DNA of 64,000 bases from Thermoanaerobaculum sp964488355 (GTDB taxonomy: Bacteria; Acidobacteriota; Thermoanaerobaculia; Thermoanaerobaculales; Thermoanaerobaculaceae): positions 3,202 to 67,201 of the forward strand of contig CAZAUJ010000014.1 of NCBI GenBank assembly GCA_964488355.1, written 5' to 3'. This document shows, piece by piece, positions 34,309 through 42,570 of this stretch. The stretch's first letter is position 1; each line of letters begins with the position of its first letter. The notes beneath the pieces are model-generated. The model was not told where the DNA came from and searched no databases. It saw only the letters and a list, made by a program, of their open reading frames with translations. Made by a program: the position numbers and the translations under genes.

Positions 34309-36054
34309 ATGCGGTTGATGGTTGGCTTGCTAGGGCTGGGTCTTTTTGCTCTCCCCTGCGCCGCTCAGTTCACGGAGCAGCTCACGGTGGTAGGCAGCCG
34401 CCTTCCCGGCACGCCGCTGCGGCGGGTTTGGGTTTGGCAGGCGGAGGAGCTGGACAAGCTCCCCCTGCGCCATTGGTCCGATTTGCTGCGCTTGGTAGCA
34501 GGTGCGGGACTTGCTCGGCGGGGTGTGTTCGGCATTCAGGCCGACGCTGCCTTGGCGGGGGCCCCCTTCGAAGGCCTGTTGGTGCTGGTCAACGGCGTGC
34601 CCGTCAACGACCCGCAGACCGGCCACTTCCATCTGGACGTGCCCTTCCCAGCTGGTGCCATTGAGCGGGTGGAGGTGCTGGCCGGAGCAGCCTCCACCCT
34701 TTTCGGCAGCAGCGCGGTGGGGGGTGTGGTGGCCATTACCACCAAACAGGCTGCCCACTGGCAGGGGCGCCTGGCCATGGGCAGCGACAGCCTTTCCGCC
34801 GCGTCCCTGGCTGGGCCCTTAGGTTCCCACTGGGGGTTTTTCGCTGAGCGGGCGGAGGCCGCGGGTTTTCGTGCCGATGCGGATTTCCACTTGGGCCGGG
34901 CCACCCTGGTGGGGCGGGGGACCCTGGCAGGCTTTCGCCTCTTGACGATGCTGTCCACCGGGCAGCAGCAGTTCGGTGCCTGGACCTTTTACTCCAGCCG
35001 CTTCCCCCACCAGCGGGAGCGCACGACGGTGGCTTTGGCTACCTTGCGGGCAGAAAAGTCCCTGGGGCCTGGGGGACGCCTGGAGATCCTGGTGGGCGGC
35101 CGGCAGCACCGGGACGTGTACCTCCTGGACAAGACTCGCCCCGTCTGGTACCGCAACCGCCACCGCACCCGCCAGGCCTACGTAGGGATGGTCCTTCGTG
35201 GTGGCAGGAAGGACCTCTCCTGGGCGCTAGGGGTGGATGGGGAGCGGCAGCTTTTGGCTTCCTCTCGCCTGGGTTACCACGCGCGCAACCGCCTTGGCCT
35301 TTTCGGCGAGCTGGCGAGAAGCTGGGACCGGTGGGCCCTTCACCTGCAGGGTAGGCACGACTGGCACCCAGGTCAAGGGCGCTTCACCCCCGGTTTCAAC
35401 CTCACCTACGGTTCGGACTCCGGGTGGCGCTGGGGAGTGGGCTTGGCGGCGGCGTTTCGCCTTCCTTCCTTCACCGAGCTGTACTACCAGTCGCCCGCAT
35501 CGGTGGGAAACCCTGACCTCCAGCCGGAGCAGTCCTGGACAGCCGAAACCACGGTCGAGTTGCCCCTGGCCCACGGAACCTGGCGCTTGGGTCTTTTTCG
35601 CCGTCGGGCGCGCGATTTGGTGGACTGGGTGCGCAGCGAGGGGGGCACGTACCACGCGCGCAACCACGCCCGCGCCACCACCGTGGGTGCCAGCGCCGAC
35701 AGCCAATGGACGCTTTCCCACGGCCGCCTGGGGCTGTCCCTCGCGTATCTGGAAAGCCGCATTGCTGTGGATGCCACCCGCTCTGCCTACGCTCTTACCC
35801 ACCCACGCTGGGAGGGCAGCCTGTTTGGGGCTGCGGCCTGGGGTCGCGCGGAGCTGGCCGGCAGCCTCACCTACCGCAAGCCACAGGGGAGGGGCGGGTT
35901 CCCCCTGGTGGAGCTGAGCTGGCGCTGGCCCCTGGGCTCCCCACTGAGCTTGGAAGCTTCAGTTTTCAACCTGCTCAACAGGCGTTATCAGGAGGTGCCG
36001 GGTGTGCCCCAGCCCGGGCGGCTTTGGCTGGCAGCCCTGGCTTGGAGGCCCTGA
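34309..36054 (+). CDS. BtuB-like TonB-dependent receptor
   Basis: A 581-residue outer-membrane protein with signal peptide (to about Gln21), a TonB-box-like stretch (TEQLTVVGSRLP), plug (about 40-150: GLLVLVNGVPVNDPQTGHF, IERVEVLAGAASTLFGSSAVGGVVAITTK) and a barrel whose last strands include SLEASVFNLLNRRYQEVPG. It lacks the carboxypeptidase-regulatory domain of the two Oar-like receptors and is about 300 residues shorter. Cobalamin or siderophore-like cargo is typical for this form but not proven. It directly follows argF and converges on a TPR gene seven bases away. Confidence 0.9.
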   Translation: MRLMVGLLGLGLFALPCAAQFTEQLTVVGSRLPGTPLRRVWVWQAEELDKLPLRHWSDLLRLVAGAGLARRGVFGIQADAALAGAPFEGLLVLVNGVPVNDPQTGHFHLDVPFPAGAIERVEVLAGAASTLFGSSAVGGVVAITTKQAAHWQGRLAMGSDSLSAASLAGPLGSHWGFFAERAEAAGFRADADFHLGRATLVGRGTLAGFRLLTMLSTGQQQFGAWTFYSSRFPHQRERTTVALATLRAEKSLGPGGRLEILVGGRQHRDVYLLDKTRPVWYRNRHRTRQAYVGMVLRGGRKDLSWALGVDGERQLLASSRLGYHARNRLGLFGELARSWDRWALHLQGRHDWHPGQGRFTPGFNLTYGSDSGWRWGVGLAAAFRLPSFTELYYQSPASVGNPDLQPEQSWTAETTVELPLAHGTWRLGLFRRRARDLVDWVRSEGGTYHARNHARATTVGASADSQWTLSHGRLGLSLAYLESRIAVDATRSAYALTHPRWEGSLFGAAAWGRAELAGSLTYRKPQGRGGFPLVELSWRWPLGSPLSLEASVFNLLNRRYQEVPGVPQPGRLWLAALAWRP

Positions 36055-36061
36055 GCTGGCA

Positions 36062-37030
36062 CTACTTGAGACGCGCCTCCAAGGTGGCGATGGTGGCTCG
36101 GACCTGAGCGGCCATGGGGTCGTCGCCATGGCGGGCGAGCCAGGCTTTCTTGGCTGCCAAGGCTTCGGCGTAGCGACCGGCCAAGGCCAAGCAGTCGGAC
36201 ATTTCCAGTGTGAGGTCCAGGTTTTCCTTGGCCAGGGCCTGGGCGCGCTGGAAGTGCTCCAAGGCCTTGGTGCTCACCCCCAGCGCCAGGAAGCTCTTGC
36301 CGGCCAACACCTCTGCTGGGGCGGAGGTGGGGTCGGCGAGGATGGCCTGCTCGGCCATGGGCGCCGCTTCGTGGTAGCGACCGGTGTCGTACAACAGCGC
36401 CGCCAGGTTGAAGCGGGAGTAGAAATCGAAGGAGTCGGCCAACAGGGCTTGCCGGAAGGCCTCTTCCGCCCCTCCCAGGTCACCGGCGAGGCGCAGCTGC
36501 ACCCCCAGGTTGTTGGCTGCAGCCGCATAGCTGGGGTCGGTGGCCACCGCCTGGCGGAGGTTTTCCAGCGCCTGCTCACGCTTGCCGTGGCGGGCAGCTT
36601 CCAGGCCGGCAGTCATGAGCTTGCGCGCCGTTCTCCGCACCGCCGATTCAACCGTGGGTGTGGCTTCCGGCCGCGGATTCCGCCGCAGCACGATGTCCAG
36701 CCTTTCCTTGCCCAGCACCCCAAGGCGTGTGCTCCAGGGGAGGAAGCCCTCGGCGCGCACGCGTACCTCCCAAACCTCGCTGCGCTGGGGCAAGGCCAGG
36801 GCGTAGAAGCCCTGAGGATCGGTGACGGCGTAGTCGGTGCGAAACTCGCTGTTGAGGTAAACCTCCACCACAGCGTTGGCAATGGGTTGGCCATCCACGG
36901 TGGTCACGTAGCCAAAAATGGCCGGCCGCCCAGGGGGCAAGTTGTTGACGTAGCCCCAGGAGGAGGGGTTCTCCTGCGTGGCTGCCACCGACGCGCAAAA
37001 AGCAAACGCAAACGCCAGGCACCTATTCAT
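36062..37030 (-). CDS. Exported TPR protein with a carboxypeptidase-regulatory-like domain
   Basis: A 322-residue protein: signal peptide (MNRCLAFAFAFCASVAA), a beta-sandwich of the carboxypeptidase-regulatory-like type (about 35-110: AIFGYVTTVDGQPIANAVVEVYLNSEF, TDPQGFYALALP), then TPR repeats (about 140-320: ALENLRQAVATDPSYAAAANNLGVQLR and more). Predicted periplasmic scaffold; partner unknown. ATG 37030 is preferred because the signal peptide starts there and GGAGAGG precedes it. It follows another exported TPR gene by about 40 bases and is likely co-transcribed with it. Confidence 0.82.
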   Translation of the reverse strand: MNRCLAFAFAFCASVAATQENPSSWGYVNNLPPGRPAIFGYVTTVDGQPIANAVVEVYLNSEFRTDYAVTDPQGFYALALPQRSEVWEVRVRAEGFLPWSTRLGVLGKERLDIVLRRNPRPEATPTVESAVRRTARKLMTAGLEAARHGKREQALENLRQAVATDPSYAAAANNLGVQLRLAGDLGGAEEAFRQALLADSFDFYSRFNLAALLYDTGRYHEAAPMAEQAILADPTSAPAEVLAGKSFLALGVSTKALEHFQRAQALAKENLDLTLEMSDCLALAGRYAEALAAKKAWLARHGDDPMAAQVRATIATLEARLK

Positions 37031-37072
37031 GGCGTGCCTCTCCAAGATGGACAACGCTTGGCACCCTGCCCG

Positions 37073-37861
37073 TCATTCCGGTGGCCGAGGGGGCAGGTGG
37101 GCCAAGGCGCGCTCCAGGTCGGCGACGAAACCTGGGTTGGGCTTGATGCCCAGGCCCATGGCTTGGTCCAAGGCTTCCTTGGCGGCCCAGGGGTCACCTT
37201 CCAGCAAAAGCGCCACGGCCAGGTTGTAATGGGCTGGGCCATTTTTGGGATCCAGCGCCACGCAGAGCACTAGGTTGCTGATTCCACCGGCCCGATCTCC
37301 GGTGCGCAGGCGAGCCAAACCTGTGAGGTAGAACACCTCGGCCGGAATGCCGGCGGCGGTTTCCGCCTGCCAGCGCTTGCGGGCCAGGAACTCCTCGGTG
37401 GCCATACGCGCCCTGGCCAGGTTGGTCATGGGGGAAAGGGCGCTCCCGCCACCACCGGCGGCTGTGGCTGGGGTTTTCCCCTGCTGCAGGCGCATAAGGT
37501 CGGCGAACTGCCGGGCCCGATCAGCCGCTTCCTGCCGCGTTTCCAGCTCGGCGAGGGCAGCGTTTTGCTGCAGGCGGACGTAGCGCTCCTGGGCTTCCTC
37601 CAGCACCGGAATGGCCTCGGCGTAGCGCTGTTGCAGACACAAAACCCGACCCAACCCTAGGTAGGCACTGGGCAGCTCGGGCGTGGTGCGCAGGGCCTGA
37701 CGAAAAGCCTGCTCCGCCCCCTGGAGGTCTCCCTTTTGCAGCAAGCTCTGTCCCTTGGCCACCTGGCTGCGCGCCAGCGCCAGGCGGGTGCCATCTTGGG
37801 CTGCCGCCGTGGTCACGAGCCCGAAAACCGCTAACAAGAAACGCAAGCAGGCTTTGCTCAT
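37073..37861 (-). CDS. Exported TPR protein
   Basis: A 262-residue protein with signal peptide (MSKACLRFLLAVFGLVTTAAAQ), a TPR-like pair (about 35-90: GDLQGAEQAFRQALRTTPELPSAYLGLGRVL), a glycine-rich linker (TAAGGGGS) and further TPRs at the C-terminus (GPAHYNLAVALLLEGDPWAAKEALDQA). Probably a periplasmic protein-interaction scaffold; function unknown. ATG 37861 has no Shine-Dalgarno and TAAGAT six bases upstream. It is divergent from the ABC exporter operon and upstream of the second TPR gene. Confidence 0.8.
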   Translation of the reverse strand: MSKACLRFLLAVFGLVTTAAAQDGTRLALARSQVAKGQSLLQKGDLQGAEQAFRQALRTTPELPSAYLGLGRVLCLQQRYAEAIPVLEEAQERYVRLQQNAALAELETRQEAADRARQFADLMRLQQGKTPATAAGGGGSALSPMTNLARARMATEEFLARKRWQAETAAGIPAEVFYLTGLARLRTGDRAGGISNLVLCVALDPKNGPAHYNLAVALLLEGDPWAAKEALDQAMGLGIKPNPGFVADLERALAHLPPRPPE

Positions 37862-37867
37862 GCGTTC

Positions 37868-37873
37868 ATCTTA
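37868..37873 (-). promoter_or_regulatory. Candidate leaderless -10 for the TPR pair
   Basis: TAAGAT (4 of 6) followed by GAACGC and ATG 37861 on the reverse strand; no Shine-Dalgarno. Confidence 0.35.
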
Positions 37874-37931
37874 CTCGTGGTGCTGCCCTCAGCGCCACCT
37901 TGGCACGAGGCGTGGGGCTTGTGGGCGGATG

Positions 37932-37937
37932 TAAAAT
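37932..37937 (+). promoter_or_regulatory. Candidate -10 of the ABC exporter operon
   Basis: TAAAAT (5 of 6) 60 bases before the GTG start; no convincing -35 at the right distance. Confidence 0.3.
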
Positions 37938-37997
37938 GGCATGCTGATTGCTACGCCGCCCTGGGGGCGGCACGCCCACGAGAAGAAGGAGGTGGCT

Positions 37998-38954
37998 GTG
38001 ATTGAGGTCCAACAGCTGTGCAAGCGCTACTTTGACCGCGAGGTGGTCAAAAACGTGAGCTTTTTTGTGCCCGAAGGTGAGGTGCTGGGCTTTTTGGGGC
38101 CGAACGGCGCTGGCAAGACCACCACCATGCGCATGATTTGCGCCTTCTTGCCCCCCACCTCGGGAAGCGTGCGTGTGGCCGGCATTGATTTGGCGGAGGA
38201 TCCTCTGGGGGTCCGCTCGCGCATCGGGTACCTGCCAGAAAACGTGGCGCTTTATCCGGAGATGCGGGTGGAGGAGTTCCTGCGCTTTCGCGCCGCCATC
38301 GAAGGTGTTCCTGCCGGCCAGGTTCCGGAGCGGCTTTCCTACGTGCTGGAGCGCTGCATGCTTACCGACGTGCGCCGGCAAATCATCGGCACCCTTTCCA
38401 AGGGTTATCGGCAACGGGTGGGCTTGGCGGCTGCGCTGATTCACAAGCCGCCGGTGCTGATCTTGGACGAGCCGACGGTCGGCCTGGACCCGCGGCAGAT
38501 CGTCAAGATCCGCGAGCTCATTTCCGAGCTGGGCACCGACCACACGGTGATCCTCTCCACCCACATCCTGCCGGAGGTGGAACAGGTATGCCAGCGGGTG
38601 CTGATCATCGACGACGGTCGCATCGTCGCCGATGGCACGCCCCACTCCCTGCGCTCTGGCTTTTCCGGGCTTTCCGCGGTGACCGTGGAGCTGGAAGGGG
38701 CCGACGATGGGGCTGCGGACCTGCTGGCCCGCGTTGGCGGTGTGGAAAAGGTGGAGAAGCTGGCCGATGGTCGCTGGCAGCTTTCGGTGCGGGACGGAAA
38801 GGACGTGCGGCGGGAGGTGTTTCAGTTGGCGGTGGCGCGCGGATGGGTGCTCACCGAGCTCGCCCAATCCGTGCCCAGCTTGGAAGACGTGTTCCTGCGG
38901 CTGACCACCAAGGAGGTGGGAGCTGAAGCGGCGGAGGAGGTACACCATGCGTAA
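37998..38954 (+). CDS. ABC exporter ATP-binding protein (GldA-like)
   Basis: A 318-residue ATPase: Walker A LGPNGAGKTTTMRM, Q-loop region IGYLPENVALYPEM, signature LSKGYRQRVGLAAAL, Walker B VLILDEPTVGLD and the switch His in LSTHILPEVEQV. The C-terminal extension (about 220-318) is typical of the GldA/CcmA-like group. It energises the permease encoded next. GTG 37998 is selected because AAGGAGGTGGCT precedes it and the protein then starts at IEVQQLCKRYF; an upstream in-frame start lacks support. First gene of a four-gene operon. Confidence 0.93.
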   Translation: MIEVQQLCKRYFDREVVKNVSFFVPEGEVLGFLGPNGAGKTTTMRMICAFLPPTSGSVRVAGIDLAEDPLGVRSRIGYLPENVALYPEMRVEEFLRFRAAIEGVPAGQVPERLSYVLERCMLTDVRRQIIGTLSKGYRQRVGLAAALIHKPPVLILDEPTVGLDPRQIVKIRELISELGTDHTVILSTHILPEVEQVCQRVLIIDDGRIVADGTPHSLRSGFSGLSAVTVELEGADDGAADLLARVGGVEKVEKLADGRWQLSVRDGKDVRREVFQLAVARGWVLTELAQSVPSLEDVFLRLTTKEVGAEAAEEVHHA

Positions 38955-39687
38955 GCTTTGGGCCATCGTCACGCGCGAGCTGGGGGCGTACTTCTCCTCG
39001 CCTCTGGCTTACGTGGTGCTCACCGCGTTTCTGTTCGTCAACGGGTTCGTTTTTTGGCTGATCGTGGCCTACCTCAACGATCCACGCACGCGTGCCATGG
39101 CGCCCTTGCGCCTGCTCTTCGGCGGCACCATGTACTTCTGGCTTTTGCTGCTGTTCGTGGTGCCGGTGATCACCATGCGTCTTTTGGCGGAAGAGCGCCG
39201 GACCGGTACCTTGGAGCTGCTGCTCACCGCTCCGGTGACGGAAGCACAGGTGGTGCTGGGTAAGTTCCTGGGAGCATGGTTGTTTTATCTCTTCCTGTGG
39301 CTTCCCACCCTCGCCTACGTGGGCATCCTGGCCAGCTACGCCAGCATTGACCTGGGTCCGGTGGCGGCAGGGTATTTGGGCATCGCGCTTTTGGGTTTGC
39401 TTTTTGCCAGCGTGGGGGTTTTGACTTCCGCCCTGAGCAAGAACCAAATTGTGGCGGCAATCTTTGCCTTCGCGGCGCTGGTGGTGGTCTTTTCCGTGGG
39501 TTTGGTGGAGAACCTTCTCACCAACCCCACGCTGAAAAATACCCTTTCCTACATGAACCTGTGGGATCACATGGATGACTTCGCACGGGGTTTGGTGGAC
39601 ACGCGCCGGCTGGTGTACCCGCTTTCGGTCACCGGGCTGTTTTTGTTTCTTTCCGTCAAGGCCTTGGAAGCAGTGAAGGGGAGGTAG
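38947..39687 (+). CDS. ABC exporter permease (GldF-like)
   Basis: A 246-residue membrane protein with six hydrophobic helices. MRKLWAIVTRELGAYFSSPLAYVVLTAFLFV and the RLLAEERRTGTLELLLTAPVT segment are characteristic of the ABC-2 permeases that pair with GldG-like proteins. It overlaps the ATPase gene by eight bases and is followed two bases later by the GldG-like gene. The same module is found in many non-gliding bacteria, so gliding is not implied. Confidence 0.9.
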   Translation: MRKLWAIVTRELGAYFSSPLAYVVLTAFLFVNGFVFWLIVAYLNDPRTRAMAPLRLLFGGTMYFWLLLLFVVPVITMRLLAEERRTGTLELLLTAPVTEAQVVLGKFLGAWLFYLFLWLPTLAYVGILASYASIDLGPVAAGYLGIALLGLLFASVGVLTSALSKNQIVAAIFAFAALVVVFSVGLVENLLTNPTLKNTLSYMNLWDHMDDFARGLVDTRRLVYPLSVTGLFLFLSVKALEAVKGR

Positions 39688-39689
39688 CT

Positions 39690-41123
39690 GTGCGACGGCA
39701 AAACCTGTTTTTCGCTTCGACCCTGGCTGTGGCCGCCGGGTTGGTGGTGGCCTTGGTGGTCATGCTCAACCTGTTGGCCGCCCGTCACTACCTGCGCTGG
39801 GACTGGACCCGCTCTAGAGTGTATTCCCTTTCGGAGAAAACCCTGAACGTTTTGAAAGCCGTCAAGGAACCGGTTAGGACGGTGGTTTTCATGACCGGGG
39901 CCACGCCCCTTTTTGAACAGGTGAAGGAGCTGCTGGCCCGTTACCAGGCCGCCTGCCCCAAACTGGCGGTGGAGTACATCGACCCGGAGAGGGATCCGCT
40001 GCGCACCCGCCAGCTGGCGCAGGAATTTGGCGTTTCGGTGGCTAATACGGTGGTGTTTACTCAAGGGGAGCGAAAGAAACACGTTACCTCTGACCAGCTG
40101 GCCGAGTACGATTACGAGGGCTTTCAGTTCGGCCAGGCTCCCAAGATCAAAGCTTTCAAAGGGGAAGAGCAGTTTACGGCTGCTATCCTGCAGGTGACCA
40201 ACCCACGGGTACCGAAGGCCTGCGTCACCACAGGGCACGGGGAGCATGATTTGGAAGGCTACGGCAACGATGGCCTTTCGCAGCTGAAAGAGCTTCTCGC
40301 CCGCGACAACTGGGAAGTGACGAAGACCACCCTTTTTTCCGGCGCGGTGCCGGAGGATTGCGATCTGTTGGTCGTTGCCGGACCAACGGCGCCCTTTGCC
40401 CCCGTGGAGCTCCAGGCCATCGAGGCCTTCTTGGGCAAGGGTGGCCGCCTGTTGGCGCTGCTGGACCCGGTGCTAGGTCGCGGGCAGCAGCCTTCGGGTT
40501 TGGAGTCCCTCCTTGCCGAACGCGGGGTTAGGTTGGGTGACGACTTGGTGGTAGACCCTGAGCGGCGGCTGCCCTTCGTTGACCTTTCGGCTGTGTTTGT
40601 TAACGAGTTTCGCGCGCACCCGGCAGTGCAGGCGTTGCAACGGCTGGCGGTGCTGTTGCCCGTGGCCCGCTCCGTAAGCCCGGCCACCAAGGAGGGGGTA
40701 AAGTCCACCACGCTCTTTACCACCTCCGCTGGTGGTTTCGGCGAGACCAACATGAGCGCGGTACTTAGCGAGAGAACCGTGGACAAGGACGACAAGGACA
40801 CCCCGGGACCGGTGTCGCTGGCGGTGGCCGCGGAGCCGGAGAAGCTGGACGGGGGACGCTGGCGGCTGGTGGTGGTGGGTGATTCGGATTTTGCCACCAA
40901 CGGCCAGCTAGCCAATGCGGGCAACGCCAACCTGGCGGCCAACCTGGTGAACTGGCTGGGCCAAAAGGAGGAAAGCTTGGGGATCGCCCCCAGGCAGCCG
41001 GAGCAGGTGAACCTGGTGCTCTCGGCCAGCCAGCTTCGGGCCATCATGTTGGTTTCCTTGCTGGGCTTACCCGGCGCCGGGGTTGCCTTGGGGGTTTTGG
41101 TGTGGTGGCGCCGGCGTCGATAG
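39690..41123 (+). CDS. GldG-like ABC-type auxiliary protein
   Basis: A 477-residue protein with one N-terminal helix (about 8-32), a long periplasmic region starting RVYSLSEKTLNVLKAVKEPVRTVVFM (the GldG/ABC_transp_aux motif) and a C-terminal helix plus basic tail (VSLLGLPGAGVALGVLVWWRRRR). A thioredoxin-like early domain and the ATGHGEHDLEGYGNDG-like stretch fit the family. It probably forms the periplasmic part of the exporter. It starts at GTG 39690, two bases after the permease stop. Confidence 0.87.
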   Translation: MRRQNLFFASTLAVAAGLVVALVVMLNLLAARHYLRWDWTRSRVYSLSEKTLNVLKAVKEPVRTVVFMTGATPLFEQVKELLARYQAACPKLAVEYIDPERDPLRTRQLAQEFGVSVANTVVFTQGERKKHVTSDQLAEYDYEGFQFGQAPKIKAFKGEEQFTAAILQVTNPRVPKACVTTGHGEHDLEGYGNDGLSQLKELLARDNWEVTKTTLFSGAVPEDCDLLVVAGPTAPFAPVELQAIEAFLGKGGRLLALLDPVLGRGQQPSGLESLLAERGVRLGDDLVVDPERRLPFVDLSAVFVNEFRAHPAVQALQRLAVLLPVARSVSPATKEGVKSTTLFTTSAGGFGETNMSAVLSERTVDKDDKDTPGPVSLAVAAEPEKLDGGRWRLVVVGDSDFATNGQLANAGNANLAANLVNWLGQKEESLGIAPRQPEQVNLVLSASQLRAIMLVSLLGLPGAGVALGVLVWWRRRR

Positions 41124-41133
41124 GAGGACACCT

Positions 41134-42468
41134 ATGCGACCGACGCGTTTGGCAGTGTTGGCCTTGGTCGTGCTGGGGTTGTTTGCCTTCATTTGGTTTT
41201 ACGAACGCAAGCTGCCAAGCACGGACCAGCGGCGCGAGCAGGAGGGCAAATTGCTGCCCCAACTGGTCACCGACAAGGTCACCGGTGTGGCCATCCACAA
41301 CCGCCACGGGGAGTTCCGTTTGGCGAAGGAAAGCAACGCTTGGAAGCTGGTTGCTCCAGTTAAGGACGACGCCAACGGCGGCGCCGTGAACTCGCTTTTG
41401 GCGCAGCTTGCCGCGCTTAAGGCGGAACGGAGCCTGCAACGGTCGGAGGTGAAGCTGGCCGATTACGGCCTGGAGCCGGCCCCGACCTGGGTGGAAGTGC
41501 AAGAGGATTCGGGCAAAAGCTATCGGGTGAGCTTTGGTCAAGAGCTGCCCTTGGGTAACACCGTGGCCGCGCTTACCGAGGGGCAAAAGGTTTACATCGT
41601 CAGCAAATGGATCGTTTCCGACCTGGAAAAGGACCTTTCCGGTTGGCGTTCCACCGACCTGTTACCCTTTTTCACCGCCGACGTGAACGCCCTCACCGTG
41701 GTTTCGCCTCAGGGGCGCTTGGCGGCTGCCCGGGCGGGCAACGCCTGGCGGCTGACGGAGCCGGTGGCCGACTTGGCGGAGCGCGAGGAGGTGGAGGGCA
41801 TCCTCTCTGACCTGGCTGGTGCGCGCATCAAGGAGTTTCTGGACACCGCCCCGTCGCTAGCCGATTTAGGCTTGGCTGCGCCGCGCGTCTCGGTCACCCT
41901 GGTGCGCAAAGAGGGCTCCCCCCTCACTCTGGCCTTCGGACGGGAACGGGACGGGAGCTCGGGCCGGGAGGTGGCCTGCCAGCGTGGCGAGCGGGTTTTT
42001 TGGGTAGAGGCCTCGGCCACCAGCCACCTGCTCAAGGATCCCAAGGCCTTTCGGTCGGGCAAGCTTTTGCAGTTTTCCACTTGGCAAGTGGACAAACTTA
42101 CCCTCCAGCGCGGGGAGCAAAAGGTGGTGCTGGAGCGCAAGGAGGGGGTTTGGCGCAACGCCTCCGGGCAGGGGGTGGACTCGGGTCCCATCTTTTCTCG
42201 CCTCAGCACCCTGGCGGAGCTGAAAGTCTTGGCGTTTGATCAGCCTCAGCCAAGCGGGGGGTCGTTCGCGCAGGTGGAAGTGGCGGGTCAGGAGGGCTTG
42301 GAGGCCAAGGTGAGCTTTTACCCCAGCTCCACGGGCGGACAGGTGCTGGCGGTGGTGGCTGGCCGTCCGCTGGCCCTGGCGGTGGACAGGGCCAAGGTGG
42401 AGGAGCTTTTTGCTGACCTGGCCAGCTTGGGCAAGCCCCAGGCCACCCCCACCCCGGCGAACAAGTAA
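41134..42468 (+). CDS. DUF4340 domain protein
   Basis: A 444-residue membrane-anchored protein: one N-terminal helix (VLALVVLGLFAFIWFYERK) and a large extracytoplasmic part made of repeated beta-rich units, each with the FRLAKESNAWKLVAPVKDDA / RLAAARAGNAWRLTEPVAD / VVLERKEGVWRN pattern that defines DUF4340. These genes regularly follow gldG-like genes, so it is the likely fourth exporter component. ATG 41134 has AGGAGG ahead. Function is unknown; an envelope-spanning partner role is inference. Confidence 0.87.
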   Translation: MRPTRLAVLALVVLGLFAFIWFYERKLPSTDQRREQEGKLLPQLVTDKVTGVAIHNRHGEFRLAKESNAWKLVAPVKDDANGGAVNSLLAQLAALKAERSLQRSEVKLADYGLEPAPTWVEVQEDSGKSYRVSFGQELPLGNTVAALTEGQKVYIVSKWIVSDLEKDLSGWRSTDLLPFFTADVNALTVVSPQGRLAAARAGNAWRLTEPVADLAEREEVEGILSDLAGARIKEFLDTAPSLADLGLAAPRVSVTLVRKEGSPLTLAFGRERDGSSGREVACQRGERVFWVEASATSHLLKDPKAFRSGKLLQFSTWQVDKLTLQRGEQKVVLERKEGVWRNASGQGVDSGPIFSRLSTLAELKVLAFDQPQPSGGSFAQVEVAGQEGLEAKVSFYPSSTGGQVLAVVAGRPLALAVDRAKVEELFADLASLGKPQATPTPANK

Positions 42469-42505
42469 CGGCCGCCGGTCTGGCTTTCTCGTCGGGCCTT
42501 CTGGC

Positions 42506-42534
42506 TTGACGTGCCGGCAGGAAACCGATACGGT
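42506..42534 (+). promoter_or_regulatory. Sigma70-type promoter of ileS
   Basis: TTGACG (5 of 6, 42506-42511), exactly 17 bases, TACGGT (3 of 6, 42529-42534), 36 bases before the ileS ATG. No T-box leader fits in this short interval. Confidence 0.4.
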
Positions 42535-42570
42535 TTAGCACTGCTGCCGGAAGGCAGCTCGAGGGAACGC

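Noticed and set aside
42469..42570. T-box leader upstream of ileS
   Set aside because: Only about 100 bases are available, with a plausible promoter only 36 bases from the ATG; no T-box consensus is visible.
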